In this document: positions 42,144-51,960 of the stretch, piece by piece
Layout of the letters: each line of letters begins with the position of its first letter
Numbering within the stretch: the stretch's first letter is position 1
NCBI GenBank assembly: GCA_964567045.1
Contig: CAZMLE010000019.1
Coordinates: forward strand, 1-59,121
Length of the DNA: 59,121 bases
Direction: 5' to 3'
Source of the DNA: JAFNGF01 sp964567045
GTDB taxonomy: Bacteria > Planctomycetota > Phycisphaerae > Sedimentisphaerales > Anaerobacaceae
Notes under the pieces: model-generated
The model's input: the letters and a program-made list of their open reading frames with translations, nothing else
Told to the model about the DNA's origin: nothing
Database searches by the model: none
Program-made: the position numbers and the translations under genes

Positions 42144-44054
42144 ATGGCTAATATGCAGAAGGAAAAGACTCCAAAGGCAGTCTCGAAGTCTTTTATGACT
42201 GTTGGGCCCACGCTGCACTACAGCCACAAGAATGTCCTGATGTGCTGGCTGCTTGCGGTTATGGTGTTTGGTTTATGCTGCTTCTTCTGGTCAAGAATAG
42301 TTACGGGTTTATTCTGGTCATTTGACCTCCAAACTGCCCCAAATTGGCGTCTGGACCGCATTATTATGACAGGCGCAAGCATATTTGAGTACCCCTGGCA
42401 GATTCTTGTCTTAGGTCTGCTTATGGGGATTATGGCGGTGGTTCCGGTGTTGATATCGCAGCTTCTGAGTTTTCACTACAGCCTTCCGTTCATATTGGAG
42501 GTGTTTTTTTTAGCCAACTTGCCGGGCTTTGCAGTTTGCCTGTTGGTAAGTTGCTTTGCTGCAGCGTGTCGTCCGCTTCGTTTTCGCTCCCGCTTTGTAG
42601 CGATAGCTTTGTGCATGGCTCCGCAGCTTTTATACTGGGGGTATTTCGGCGGGGCAAGGGGCGTAGAACCCACCAAGTGGGGGTTCTCTTTTGCTCCCTG
42701 GATTTGCGCGTGGTTGGTTGCCCTGACCATAACAGCGGAGGTTCTGACTGCAGGCCATTTCACGCGGTACCGGCCGGGCCTGGTCTGGATATTCACTGCT
42801 GCCACACTTCTGGTAGCCGTCCTTGTCTTTGAAGCGAAAATCGGACTTAACGAGCTGGACTATCAATTTTACGTGGCCGAGAATAATCCTGAAAACGTCA
42901 TCGAGTTTCGGGATCACAGCATAACCGAGGCGCTCGATAAGACTATTACAGACCCCACCGTCAGAAGGTATCTGGAAGGCTTCTTCTATCCTACCGAACC
43001 CATACCGCTGCGGGAAGAGCTTAAAAAGGAAATCCAGATTCAGTTAAGCTACGACCGGTGGCCGAGCTGGTTCGCCGTATCTGACCAGATAAAGTATCAG
43101 GAAAAAAAGCAATGGCTCAATCAGCGGTACGAACTATTTATGAACCCACCCAGACCCCAGTGGATGCCCATGTTTTTGTATGCGGAGTGGATAAAGAAAC
43201 GCTCCACCAGCAAGCGAATGCCCATTGCACTTTACTGTAAAGCGATTCTCGGCGAGTACTCGCCGGACATCAATCTGTTGGGACAAAAGGAAGTTCTGCA
43301 TTTTTACAGTGACCGTCCGCAGGAACGTTCGGCAGAGTTCTGGTATAGACTGTACCGGGACTTCGCAAATACTCCGGAATCGCTGGAGGCACGATGGCGT
43401 ATCGCCGTGCGCTGGGCTGGTCTGGGCAGATTCACTGAGGCCGGCGAGCTTCTTGCCGAGGCGCAGGAGATGGTTGCCCAACGACTCAAACTGATCGAAA
43501 AAGAGCCGGGCGCCGGTGAAACACTTCTGAGTACTTTTCGAGAACCTTCCGATTCGATAATGACGGAGTTGAAACTAACCGACCTCGCTCGAAGAATAAG
43601 TCAGACCCGCACCCTGATAAGCCCGCAGAATCAAACGCAAGAGCCGGCTGCGCGAAAGCGTTTGGCCGAGTTCGTAATGCTGAACCCGCACAGCCAGGAC
43701 TATTCCTGGCGTTTGGGCCGAATACTCGCGCAGATCGGCGATGCCGATCCTCTACGGGACAATATTCTGTTGGCTCAAACCACACTCATTGCCGACGAGC
43801 AAACCAGGGCCGAAAAGCTCAAAGAGCTGCATGAAAAATTCCAGCCGAGCGACGGCGCAATGCAGGCACTGTACGAATTAGGACTTCTGAAGCGGCGACA
43901 GTGGACCCAGCAGGATGCGACAAATTTAGAGCTTAAGAAGAAACTTTTGGCTGAAACCAGAGCAATTCTGACCAGCTTCATCAATTTGTATCCCGGCAGT
44001 ATCTATACCGAGCAGGTGCAAAAGACTCTCGCTGGCCTGCCCACAGTCGAATAG
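42144..44054 (+). CDS. membrane protein with C-terminal TPR-like region, unknown function
   Basis: This protein of about 636 residues has five or six hydrophobic segments in its first 260 residues (about 35-60, 85-115, 120-150, 160-180, 190-210, 220-240), resembling Yip1-type membrane domains in layout. A soluble helical region of about 370 residues follows, where LEARWRIAVRWAGLGRFTEAGELL and similar A-x-G patterns suggest TPR-like helical pairs. I do not recognise the family. The start is uncertain: I prefer ATG 42144, since the longer frame from 42048 overlaps ahcY and reads through a repeat. No Shine-Dalgarno is apparent. It follows ahcY closely but no functional link is evident. Confidence 0.75.
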   Translation: MANMQKEKTPKAVSKSFMTVGPTLHYSHKNVLMCWLLAVMVFGLCCFFWSRIVTGLFWSFDLQTAPNWRLDRIIMTGASIFEYPWQILVLGLLMGIMAVVPVLISQLLSFHYSLPFILEVFFLANLPGFAVCLLVSCFAAACRPLRFRSRFVAIALCMAPQLLYWGYFGGARGVEPTKWGFSFAPWICAWLVALTITAEVLTAGHFTRYRPGLVWIFTAATLLVAVLVFEAKIGLNELDYQFYVAENNPENVIEFRDHSITEALDKTITDPTVRRYLEGFFYPTEPIPLREELKKEIQIQLSYDRWPSWFAVSDQIKYQEKKQWLNQRYELFMNPPRPQWMPMFLYAEWIKKRSTSKRMPIALYCKAILGEYSPDINLLGQKEVLHFYSDRPQERSAEFWYRLYRDFANTPESLEARWRIAVRWAGLGRFTEAGELLAEAQEMVAQRLKLIEKEPGAGETLLSTFREPSDSIMTELKLTDLARRISQTRTLISPQNQTQEPAARKRLAEFVMLNPHSQDYSWRLGRILAQIGDADPLRDNILLAQTTLIADEQTRAEKLKELHEKFQPSDGAMQALYELGLLKRRQWTQQDATNLELKKKLLAETRAILTSFINLYPGSIYTEQVQKTLAGLPTVE

Positions 44055-44150
44055 CTAATTCCGCCGCATAGAGACGTTCAGCCGAGGAACCTCAGTGCCC
44101 AATTCGACTTCAGAGGGGATGGCTGTGCCTTCAAAAAGAGAATGCCATTC

Positions 44151-44179
44151 TTGATTTTCTGTCGGGTTTGCGGTATACT
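44151..44179 (+). promoter_or_regulatory. sigma-70 promoter (TTGATT-N17-TATACT)
   Basis: TTGATT at 44151-44156 and TATACT at 44174-44179 with an ideal 17-bp spacer. It would drive the beta-helix exoprotein gene with a leader of about 57 nt. Confidence 0.65.
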
Positions 44180-44242
44180 TATATCATAACTAATTGCGGG
44201 ACTTTGGCACTTGGTGGTCCTCAATTGAATGGAGGAACGCAA

Positions 44243-47200
44243 ATGCGGAGGCGACTGATGAGCTTGTCTTTCGCAGCGGCGGTTTTGGTCTTTGGTTCAA
44301 TTTCTTCAGCTATAGATCGGCTGGTGCCGAGCGAATATCCCACGATCCAGGCGGCAATAGATGCAGCCGTTGATGGCGACAAGGTTATCATTGCACCCCG
44401 CACCTACACCGGTGAAGGCAACCGTGATATCGACTTCAAAGGCAAAGCGATCACCGTGCGGAGCATAGATCCGAATGATCCAAATATAGTGCCGGCGACA
44501 GTCATCGGCTGTGAGAGACAAGGCAGGGGATTTTATCTCAACGGCTGTGCGGGAGCCACAATTGCAGGGTTGACTATCACAAACGGCTTGGCTGAGGCCG
44601 GCGGAGGAATTTATATTGAAGATAGCGATGTACGCATACGAAACTGTCGGATTATTGGCAATGCAACCGAGAATGGACAAGATGGTTGGTGGGAGGACAA
44701 TCCCAGTCTGCCGCCGGGACAAGATGCTACTGATGGTGGCGATGGAGGCGGTATATACTGTGAATCTTCTTCGGCTACTATTGTTGACTGCAACATCAGT
44801 GGCAACATGACCGGAACTGGCGGCGCCTGGCTGACTAATTATTATCGCGGTGATGCCGGGAACGGCGGCAATGGCGGTGCCGTGTTCAGCACGATGTGTT
44901 TGCTTAGCATGGAGGATTGTATAATCAATGGCAACGCAACTGGTCCAGGTGGAAGTTCCGAGAGTGTTTGGGACTGGGCAGCCAGCGGTGGCTGTGGCGG
45001 TGCCGTGTACATCGCCGGTAGTAATGTGACCATTTCACACTGCAGTCTTTCAGGCAACAGAACCGGGGACGGAGGGAAAGGTGAGCGGGTCTCAGGCCGC
45101 GGTGGTGAAGGAGGGTGTGGCGCAGGGATCTACTGCGACCAGTCTTGTTCGATAGAGATTCACGGTTCGGACGTGAGGGACAACATTGCCGGGACCGGGG
45201 GAGTCCCTCAGGGACCGGGCGGAGATGGTGCAGGGATTTATTGCACCTCTACAGTGCCGTTGCTCGTTGGAGACTGCAATATAACCGGCAACCAGGCCGG
45301 ACAGCCGCCAGGTTCTGGTTATCCTGGTGCGAGCGCCTGTGGCGGTGGTATATATTGTACGTTGGCAAAAATATGCAATAGTACCATCGCCGACAATTCC
45401 ACGGCCGACGGCCGAGCCGAGCTCTGGGGGGGTGATGGCGGCTGCGGGGCAGGTGTATATTGTGTTGATTCTGTGCAGCTAACCGACTGCACGATTAGCG
45501 GTAACATAACAGGTAGCGGCGGAGAGGGCTTTTCCGAGCAAGGCGGCAAAGGCGGTGATGGCGGAGGTATATGGGCTAACTCGATAACGTCTATGCGGTG
45601 CGTCTTTACCGATAATAAAGCTGGAGACGCGGGGGAAGGTGGCATACATGGTTGGGGTACAGGTGGCGGAGATGGCGGTGGTCTTTACTCTAACAACGCA
45701 AGCGTTATGAATTGTACCTTTATTGGCAACATCAGTGGCAACGGTGGAATGCATGGTAATATGGGAGGTCCCGGTGGTGGAGGAGGTGGTTTATATTGTA
45801 CTGGCGAGGTGTTAGTTAAAGATTCCTTGTTTGTGAATAACCGTAGCGGCGTTGGCGGTTCGGGGGGTGGCCAGGGAGGTAGTGGCGCAGGGGTCTTCTG
45901 TGATCATGGGAGCCTGACCAATTGTTTAATTGTCGGAAACATTACTGGGTCCGGTGGTGAAGCCTATGGTGGCGGCCCGGGGGGTAACGGCGCAGGCGTC
46001 TATTCTAAATCTGCATCGATTAAGAATTCTACCGTCAGCGGGAACACCACAGGCAACGGTGGTCGGGCCAGTCCAGGAGCTAAATACAAATACGGACCAC
46101 GCGGTAGCGGCAGCGGCATTTATGCTGGAAGTCAGACAAGGGTTATAGACTCCATTATCTGGGGCAATTCACCTCAGCAATTGTTTGGCCACGACTGCAA
46201 TAATGTCAGTTACTGTGACATTCAAGATGACACCTGCGTCGGCGGGCTTGGTAATATTTCGCTTGATCCGCTGTTTGTTAGGCCTGGTTATTGGGCTGAT
46301 GTGAATGACCCGAACGTTGTTGTTGAGCCGAATAATCCGAATGCGGTCTGGATTAACGGCGATTATGATTTGAGCCAAATAGCTGCGGGGCAGGCAGCGG
46401 ATAGTCCCTGTGTAGATGCAGGAAGTGATTTAACGGTTAATCTGGCGATGGATAGATTTACAACGCGAACTGATAATGCTGGTGATACCGGCATCGTAGA
46501 TATGGGCTATCACTATCCTGGACCCAACCTGGCCGATATCGACACTGATGGTGACGTCGATCTAATTGATTTTGCCATATTTGCAGCGCATTGGAAAAAG
46601 CCCGCTACGCGGGAAATACCGATGGGTAGCACTGTCGTCGATGGCGACGTGAGTGAATGGTCTGAGGGCGTTCAGTGGATACCATTGGATAAGACTTATT
46701 ACGGCAATCCTGCCGATGTTAGATGGGCCAAGTATGCTCTGCGTTGGAATCCAGATACAGACAAGATTTACGTTGCTGTGGTTGTGAACGATAGCAACCA
46801 CGTATTTACTGATGAGTACATCAAGTGGGATGCCAGTGACCGGATTGAGATTTACAGCCAGGGCGATGCTGAAGGCGGCACCGGCTGGTTGCGAGTTTAC
46901 GATGTGGCACAGCAGTATATGATGGGCCCAAATACCTCGGGCGGCTCGTGGGCGACTTGGGCTTACGGTGAGGCGTTAGGGGCCGATGTTGGTCTGGAAT
47001 ACGCCGTCGCCGTTAATGGTGACCAGATAATACATGAGGCCGGCGTGTTGATGTTTGATAATTACGCAGGTTTCAGCGGTGGCACTACGATCGTAACCGA
47101 ACTAAAGCCGGGTCACGTGGTCGGATTTGATGTGTTGGTCAGTAGTCGATGGGAGAGTGACGGCTTCGGCATGCTTTCAGAAAACTTGATGACCGGCAAA

Positions 47201-47359
47201 TCGGGGGATGCAGCTCAATTTGCCAGGTACACTTTGGCTGAGCAAACGAGTGTCTTACCATACGCTTCTCGCGACGCCGACCTGGATAAAAACGGCATCA
47301 TAGACTGGTTTGACCTTGCGGTGTTGGCAGAGAACTGGCTCTGGCATACCCGATGGTGA
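44243..47359 (+). CDS. giant secreted beta-helix protein with CBM9-like and two dockerin-like modules
   Basis: This 1038-residue exoprotein has a signal peptide (about 1-24). A right-handed parallel beta-helix region of about 700 residues opens with VPSEYPTIQAAIDAAVDGDKVIIAP and is then built from glycine-rich turns of the type GGGIYC...DCNISGN, recurring every 40-60 residues. A dockerin-like half repeat follows (DIDTDGDVDLIDFAIFAAHW, about 766-785), then a CBM9-like domain (VDGDVSEWSEG to about 1005), and finally a second half repeat (DADLDKNGIIDWFDLAVLAENWL, about 1011-1033 in two pieces). It likely binds or processes polysaccharides outside the cell. The start at 44243 is set by GGAGG 7 bp upstream. 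No cohesin partner is visible. Confidence 0.9.
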   Translation: MRRRLMSLSFAAAVLVFGSISSAIDRLVPSEYPTIQAAIDAAVDGDKVIIAPRTYTGEGNRDIDFKGKAITVRSIDPNDPNIVPATVIGCERQGRGFYLNGCAGATIAGLTITNGLAEAGGGIYIEDSDVRIRNCRIIGNATENGQDGWWEDNPSLPPGQDATDGGDGGGIYCESSSATIVDCNISGNMTGTGGAWLTNYYRGDAGNGGNGGAVFSTMCLLSMEDCIINGNATGPGGSSESVWDWAASGGCGGAVYIAGSNVTISHCSLSGNRTGDGGKGERVSGRGGEGGCGAGIYCDQSCSIEIHGSDVRDNIAGTGGVPQGPGGDGAGIYCTSTVPLLVGDCNITGNQAGQPPGSGYPGASACGGGIYCTLAKICNSTIADNSTADGRAELWGGDGGCGAGVYCVDSVQLTDCTISGNITGSGGEGFSEQGGKGGDGGGIWANSITSMRCVFTDNKAGDAGEGGIHGWGTGGGDGGGLYSNNASVMNCTFIGNISGNGGMHGNMGGPGGGGGGLYCTGEVLVKDSLFVNNRSGVGGSGGGQGGSGAGVFCDHGSLTNCLIVGNITGSGGEAYGGGPGGNGAGVYSKSASIKNSTVSGNTTGNGGRASPGAKYKYGPRGSGSGIYAGSQTRVIDSIIWGNSPQQLFGHDCNNVSYCDIQDDTCVGGLGNISLDPLFVRPGYWADVNDPNVVVEPNNPNAVWINGDYDLSQIAAGQAADSPCVDAGSDLTVNLAMDRFTTRTDNAGDTGIVDMGYHYPGPNLADIDTDGDVDLIDFAIFAAHWKKPATREIPMGSTVVDGDVSEWSEGVQWIPLDKTYYGNPADVRWAKYALRWNPDTDKIYVAVVVNDSNHVFTDEYIKWDASDRIEIYSQGDAEGGTGWLRVYDVAQQYMMGPNTSGGSWATWAYGEALGADVGLEYAVAVNGDQIIHEAGVLMFDNYAGFSGGTTIVTELKPGHVVGFDVLVSSRWESDGFGMLSENLMTGKSGDAAQFARYTLAEQTSVLPYASRDADLDKNGIIDWFDLAVLAENWLWHTRW

Positions 47360-47444
47360 CGGAATCTCTCTGCCATAGTGTCAGAGATGGTCTTTCTGTG
47401 GGGGCTACATGTGTGGGCTAAATAAGGCACGCACCACATCAAGA

Positions 47445-47472
47445 TTGACTTTTTTGCGAGTTTTGCTATCAT
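47445..47472 (+). promoter_or_regulatory. promoter candidate for the GGDEF gene (TTGACT-N16-TATCAT)
   Basis: TTGACT at 47445-47450, a 16-bp spacer and TATCAT at 47467-47472, giving a leader of about 40 nt. Confidence 0.5.
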
Positions 47473-47519
47473 AAAAAGGATTTTTTGCCGTCAAAATTGT
47501 GATTTCATGGTTTGCATAA

Positions 47520-48593
47520 ATGACAGACGCGAGTATGCCAACTTCTTCTGCCGGAAGCGGCCAAAAGATTTTGCTGATAGGTGATGTCGGCAAAGCCTTT
47601 TTGGATCCTGCTTCCATTACAGAGCAGCGATGCGAAGTCTACGCGAGCATGCCCGACGGAATCGATGCTGCAGGCAAAAACAGTTTTGCGGCGATCGGTG
47701 TAGTGATGGCGGGGGTGCCGGCTAAACTGAGTTCGGCTCTGAAATCGTTAAGGCAGGCCAACCCCGAGGCTAAAATCATCTTGTTGGCACAGATGTACCA
47801 AGAGCCGATAGCCAGGAAACTTCTGGGCTCAACTTCTGCGGACGATTATTTGATCTGTCCCATTCGAGCAAGCTGGTTTTACCAATTCATCGGGCAAGTT
47901 GATTCAACGCTGGAAAGGAAGATGAAAGAGCTCGAGAAATTGGCCACCGAAGACGATTTAACCGGTTTGAAGAATAGACGCTATATTTGGGAGTTTGCCA
48001 GGCAAATTTTAGAGCGTGCCAAAAAGGAAAGCGGCCGCGTGACGCTACTTATCTTTGATATTGACAACTTCAAGCATTACAACGATGTCTACGGTCACTC
48101 GGCTGGTGACAAGATTCTGAAACAGGCAGCAATTTTGATGCGGCGCTGTTGCCGGGCACATGATATTGTGGGCAGGATCGGTGGAGATGAATTTGCGGTT
48201 GTTTTCTGGGACGACCCCATTTCCAAAATTCGAAATTCGAAACTTGTCCCCTCGGCAAGCTCGGGGCAAGCTCTGAGTAAAGCCGAAGGATTCGAAATTC
48301 GAAATTCCCGCCGAAAGGCGGGCAGAGACCATCCTCAAGAAGTAATCTTTATAGCAAATCGATTTAGAGGAGAATTAGAGAAAGCAGAGTGGTCTGCCGC
48401 AGGCGGATTAGGCCCGAAGGGGGAGGGGGTTCTGACCATAAGCGGCGGCCTGGCAAGTTTTCCCCGAGACGGTTCGACAGCTCAGCAGCTCTTTCAGCGG
48501 GCGGATAAGGCCTTATTGGAGGCTAAACGCAGCGGCAAAAACAGGATATATCTGGTCGGTAAACCGCAGAGCGATATCGCCGACATCGAATGA
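47520..48593 (+). CDS. GGDEF diguanylate cyclase with receiver-like N-terminus
   Basis: This 357-residue protein has an N-terminal receiver-like region (about 15-130, KILLIGDVG ... KIILLAQ) that seems to lack the usual phospho-acceptor arrangement. A short helix and a GGDEF domain (from about 143, DDLTGLKNRR) follow. The active loop is an intact GGDEF at about 221-225, and FDIDNFKHYNDVYGHSAGD contains the metal-binding residues, so c-di-GMP synthesis is expected. Right after EFAVVFWDD, about 37 residues (about 234-270) are encoded by palindromic repeats. A second short repeat-like insertion (SAAGGLGPKGEG) lies near 292-303. The enzyme may still fold if these loops protrude. No Shine-Dalgarno was seen. 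Confidence 0.9.
   Translation: MTDASMPTSSAGSGQKILLIGDVGKAFLDPASITEQRCEVYASMPDGIDAAGKNSFAAIGVVMAGVPAKLSSALKSLRQANPEAKIILLAQMYQEPIARKLLGSTSADDYLICPIRASWFYQFIGQVDSTLERKMKELEKLATEDDLTGLKNRRYIWEFARQILERAKKESGRVTLLIFDIDNFKHYNDVYGHSAGDKILKQAAILMRRCCRAHDIVGRIGGDEFAVVFWDDPISKIRNSKLVPSASSGQALSKAEGFEIRNSRRKAGRDHPQEVIFIANRFRGELEKAEWSAAGGLGPKGEGVLTISGGLASFPRDGSTAQQLFQRADKALLEAKRSGKNRIYLVGKPQSDIADIE
48219..48329. repeat. composite palindromic repeat inside the GGDEF coding region
   Basis: AAATTCGAAATTCGAAA words flank a block CCCTCGGCAAGCTCGGGG ... GCCGAAGG, and CCCGCC-GAAA-GGCGGG closes it. The block is translated in frame as KLVPSASSGQALSKAEGF and neighbours. A further element, CTGCCGCAGGCGG, lies at about 48392. 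Confidence 0.8.
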
Positions 48594-48631
48594 TCTCTCA
48601 CCTCCTATGCCACAAGTCAGGAAGAAAACTC

Positions 48632-48660
48632 TTGACACCAGCCGGTTTTGCACTTAATAT
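48632..48660 (+). promoter_or_regulatory. strong sigma-70 promoter (TTGACA-N17-TAATAT)
   Basis: A perfect TTGACA at 48632-48637, a 17-bp spacer and TAATAT at 48655-48660. It faces the exoprotein gene at 48859 and implies a leader of about 190 nt containing GAAGGGAGGAG near 48752. Confidence 0.75.
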
Positions 48661-48858
48661 AGATTGAAGTTTCCGGCGATGTTTGTACGCCCAACCGGTT
48701 CGGCTGAGCCTAGACCGATGATTAAATGTTCGATAGCAGCGTACCATTGCAGAAGGGAGGAGACTGCGGAAAAAGAGTGGTTTTTCAAGTCAGTATTTCA
48801 TATAGACGTTAGAATCTGGCACAAATCCACTTGATTTTATGAAATGGAGATTACAGAC

Positions 48859-51800
48859 ATGTTTAAGAAACTAATCTGTTCAATTGCTTTTATTACGCTG
48901 CTAAGTATGGCAAGTGGTGTTCAGGCACTCACGATCACTACTGCTGACGGCAAAGGTGCGGACACGTATCTTTCGAACGATGGCCAGGGCGCCAACTATG
49001 GCCCGGACAGCGTACATGGCGCGGACCAATCACTAAGGGCGTTCCGCCAACTGGCTAACACACGTTCCAAGGCTGGTTACATTAGGTTTGACCTCAGTAA
49101 CATAGCCGGGGACATGAGTGGCGCCACATTGACATTTGAGGCGACCTTTCTTAAGGGCTCAGCAAAAGTAGTGCAGGTCTATGGGTTGATAGATGGAGAC
49201 GGTGATTTGTGGGACGAAAGCACGATTACCTATAATACTGCTCCCGGCATGTTTCCGGCTACTCTTGGGAACTATGCCCTCGACACGGCCAAGGTGACAT
49301 TGCTGGGGACAATCACTACTCCTGCTGCCGGTGATCCATATCCTGTCAGGTTCAGTTCGAACCCAACGGATCTTCCGCTGGCAAGTTTTCTGGGCGCGGA
49401 TACGAATAGGCTGGTGACATTTCTGTTTATCGGCACCGACAACGAGGGCGAGATTGCCTCAAAAGAGCACGCAACGTTCAGTGCACCCACTCTGACTTTG
49501 CCAAACGCAGTTACAGGGGCGAGAACTTCAGCAACTTACCTAAATCCGGCTAATGGAGCCGGAGATGTGCCTCGGGACGTGGTTCTTAGCTGGACGCCTG
49601 GAGCCTATGCTGACAAGCATGATGTGTACTTCGGAACCAGCTTCGCCGATGTCAACGCTGCCAGCAGAGACAATCCGCTGGGCGTACTTCTCAAGCAAAA
49701 CCACGATGTCAATACCTATGACCCTGCCGGCCTTCTGGAATTTGGCCAGACTTATTACTGGCGAGTCGATGAAATCAATGCTCCGCCGGACTACACGCCC
49801 TATAGAGGTAGCGTCTGGAGCTTTACGGCTGAGCCTTTTGCATACGCCATTGAGAACATAACCGCCAATCCCTCCAGCAGCGAAACAGGCAAAGGGGCGG
49901 AAAATACAGTCAACGGCTCTGGATTGGATACTGCTGACCTGCACTCAATAGTCAGTTCGGCGATGTGGCTAAGTAGCAGCACCGGGCCGCAGCCGACCTG
50001 GATAGAGTATCAGTTCGACCAAACCTACAAACTGCATCAGATGTGGGTCTGGAACTATAATGCCGAGGGAATGAATGTCGCTTACGGGTTCAAAGATGCC
50101 AGAATTGAGTATTCTACGGACGGCACGGACTGGAAGGTGCTCAGTGACGTTGAGTTTGCCTGTGCGCCGGGGGCGGCAGGCTACGCGCACGATACTACGG
50201 TTGATTTTGGCGGTTTGATAGCAAAGTACGTCAGGATTACCGCTAAAAGTAACTGGAGCGGCGGCATGGTCAACCAATATGGCCTGAGTGAAGTCCGCTT
50301 CCTCTACATACCCGTGCGTCCAAGAGAACCCAAGCCCGATTCCGGGGCAACAGATGTGGCTCCGGATGTAGTGCTTAGCTGGCGGGCAGGAAGAGAGGCA
50401 GCCTCGCACCAGGTGTACTTGAGCACCGACAGAAAAGCCGTAGCAAATGGTACGGCCCTTGTTGCTACAGTCAGCCAAAGCAGCTATAGCCCCGGTACTC
50501 TTGCATTGGCGGAGACTTACTACTGGAAGATTGCGGAGGTCAATCAGGCCGCCAGTCCTAACTTGTGGGAAGGTGACCTCTGGAGTTTTTCCACAGTCGA
50601 ATACCTTGTCGCGGATGATTTTGAGTCCTACACCGATGATGTTGGCAGCAGGGTGTTCCAGACCTGGAAAGACGGCTTTGGCTACACAGAACCTGCACCG
50701 GGCTACAGCGGCAACGGAACGGGTTCGGCTATTGGCAATGCTTCAACTCCGTTTATGGAATCGAGCATTGTCCGCGGCGGTACACAGTCGGTGCCATTTA
50801 GTTATAACAACACCGGCGCGGGCGGCAAGGCCCGCTATTCGGAGACCGAGCGAACCTGGGCGGTCCCACAAGATTGGACCAGAAACGGTGTGAAGGCGTT
50901 GACGTTTTGGTTCTACGGCGATCCGAATAATTCCGCTGAGCCGTTGTACGTGGGATTGCAGGACAGCCTCGGCAAAATCAAGGTGGTCGCCCACGAGAAT
51001 CCCGGCGCGGTGCAGCTAAGCGGCTGGCAGGAGTGGAATATCGACCTCAAGCAGTTCGCTAGTGCGGGCGTGAATCTATCGAGTGTCACGAAGATGTATA
51101 TCGGCGTGGGCAACAGGACCGCTCCACAGGCTGGCGGTACGGGCACTATGTACTTTGACGATATCAGGTTGTATCCGCCCAGATGCCGGCCTTCGCTCGT
51201 CAAGCCGGCGGCAAGTATCAATGATGATTGTATAGTCGACAACTTGGACCTCCAGATAATGGCAGGGGACTGGCTGGTCAGCAATGTTCCTGAACCCGTT
51301 TGGAATGGCGCCTTCTCCAGCCAGGATATTGGCGCGACTACCCCTGCCGGTAGTTTCAGCTTCGACGGCAATGTCTATACAATCCAGGCCGATGGTGCAG
51401 ACATCTTTGGGACGGCTGACGCCTTCCATTATGCATACCGTCAGATAAGCGGCGATTGTCAGATGACCGTACGTGTGACCAGCCTGGCGTCGGTAGCGGG
51501 TTCAGACGGATGGTCCAAGGCCGGAGTGATGATCCGTCAGTCGCTGGATGTCGGCTCACCTAACGTGATGGTAGCTACATCGGATACTAACGGCGGCGGT
51601 GCGACCTTCCAGTGGCGTCCGACACAAGCCGATACTTCAAGCTCACAACGTCTTTTGCAGAACCTTTACACAGTGACAGAACCTGCGTGTATCCGCCTGA
51701 TACGGCGAGGCAACATGTTTACCGGCTATATCTTTTTGGATGGCAGATGGCAGCAGGAGGGTCAGGCTACGGTCACGATGACGGATCCGGTGTACATTGG

Positions 51801-51960
51801 CCTGGCGGTGACTTCGCATGTAGCCGGCACATTGACCACGGCAACATTTGACCGGGCATGTGCATTCTCTGCCGCTGAGTTACATCCAGACGGCGTTATT
51901 GACTTCAAAGACTATGCGGTTCTGGCGGATTCGTGGCTGGATGAGCTGCTGTGGCCGTAA
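48859..51960 (+). CDS. multidomain secreted carbohydrate-binding protein with dockerin-like repeats
   Basis: This exported protein of about 1033 residues has a signal peptide (about 1-23, ending GVQA). In order it carries a DNRLRE-type domain (about 25-213), an Fn3-like module ending in the sequence TYYWRVDEIN, a discoidin/F5-8 type C-like domain (about 328-487) and a second Fn3-like module. A jelly-roll carbohydrate-binding-like domain (about 583-773, VADDFESYTDD start) and a dockerin-like half repeat (NDDCIVDNLDLQIMAGDWL) follow. It ends with a DUF1349-like domain (about 811-1003) and a C-terminal half repeat (DGVIDFKDYAVLADSWLDE). There is no catalytic module, so it probably binds glycans or scaffolds other proteins. 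GGAG lies 8 bp before ATG 48859, preferred over ATG 48844. Confidence 0.88.
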   Translation: MFKKLICSIAFITLLSMASGVQALTITTADGKGADTYLSNDGQGANYGPDSVHGADQSLRAFRQLANTRSKAGYIRFDLSNIAGDMSGATLTFEATFLKGSAKVVQVYGLIDGDGDLWDESTITYNTAPGMFPATLGNYALDTAKVTLLGTITTPAAGDPYPVRFSSNPTDLPLASFLGADTNRLVTFLFIGTDNEGEIASKEHATFSAPTLTLPNAVTGARTSATYLNPANGAGDVPRDVVLSWTPGAYADKHDVYFGTSFADVNAASRDNPLGVLLKQNHDVNTYDPAGLLEFGQTYYWRVDEINAPPDYTPYRGSVWSFTAEPFAYAIENITANPSSSETGKGAENTVNGSGLDTADLHSIVSSAMWLSSSTGPQPTWIEYQFDQTYKLHQMWVWNYNAEGMNVAYGFKDARIEYSTDGTDWKVLSDVEFACAPGAAGYAHDTTVDFGGLIAKYVRITAKSNWSGGMVNQYGLSEVRFLYIPVRPREPKPDSGATDVAPDVVLSWRAGREAASHQVYLSTDRKAVANGTALVATVSQSSYSPGTLALAETYYWKIAEVNQAASPNLWEGDLWSFSTVEYLVADDFESYTDDVGSRVFQTWKDGFGYTEPAPGYSGNGTGSAIGNASTPFMESSIVRGGTQSVPFSYNNTGAGGKARYSETERTWAVPQDWTRNGVKALTFWFYGDPNNSAEPLYVGLQDSLGKIKVVAHENPGAVQLSGWQEWNIDLKQFASAGVNLSSVTKMYIGVGNRTAPQAGGTGTMYFDDIRLYPPRCRPSLVKPAASINDDCIVDNLDLQIMAGDWLVSNVPEPVWNGAFSSQDIGATTPAGSFSFDGNVYTIQADGADIFGTADAFHYAYRQISGDCQMTVRVTSLASVAGSDGWSKAGVMIRQSLDVGSPNVMVATSDTNGGGATFQWRPTQADTSSSQRLLQNLYTVTEPACIRLIRRGNMFTGYIFLDGRWQQEGQATVTMTDPVYIGLAVTSHVAGTLTTATFDRACAFSAAELHPDGVIDFKDYAVLADSWLDELLWP

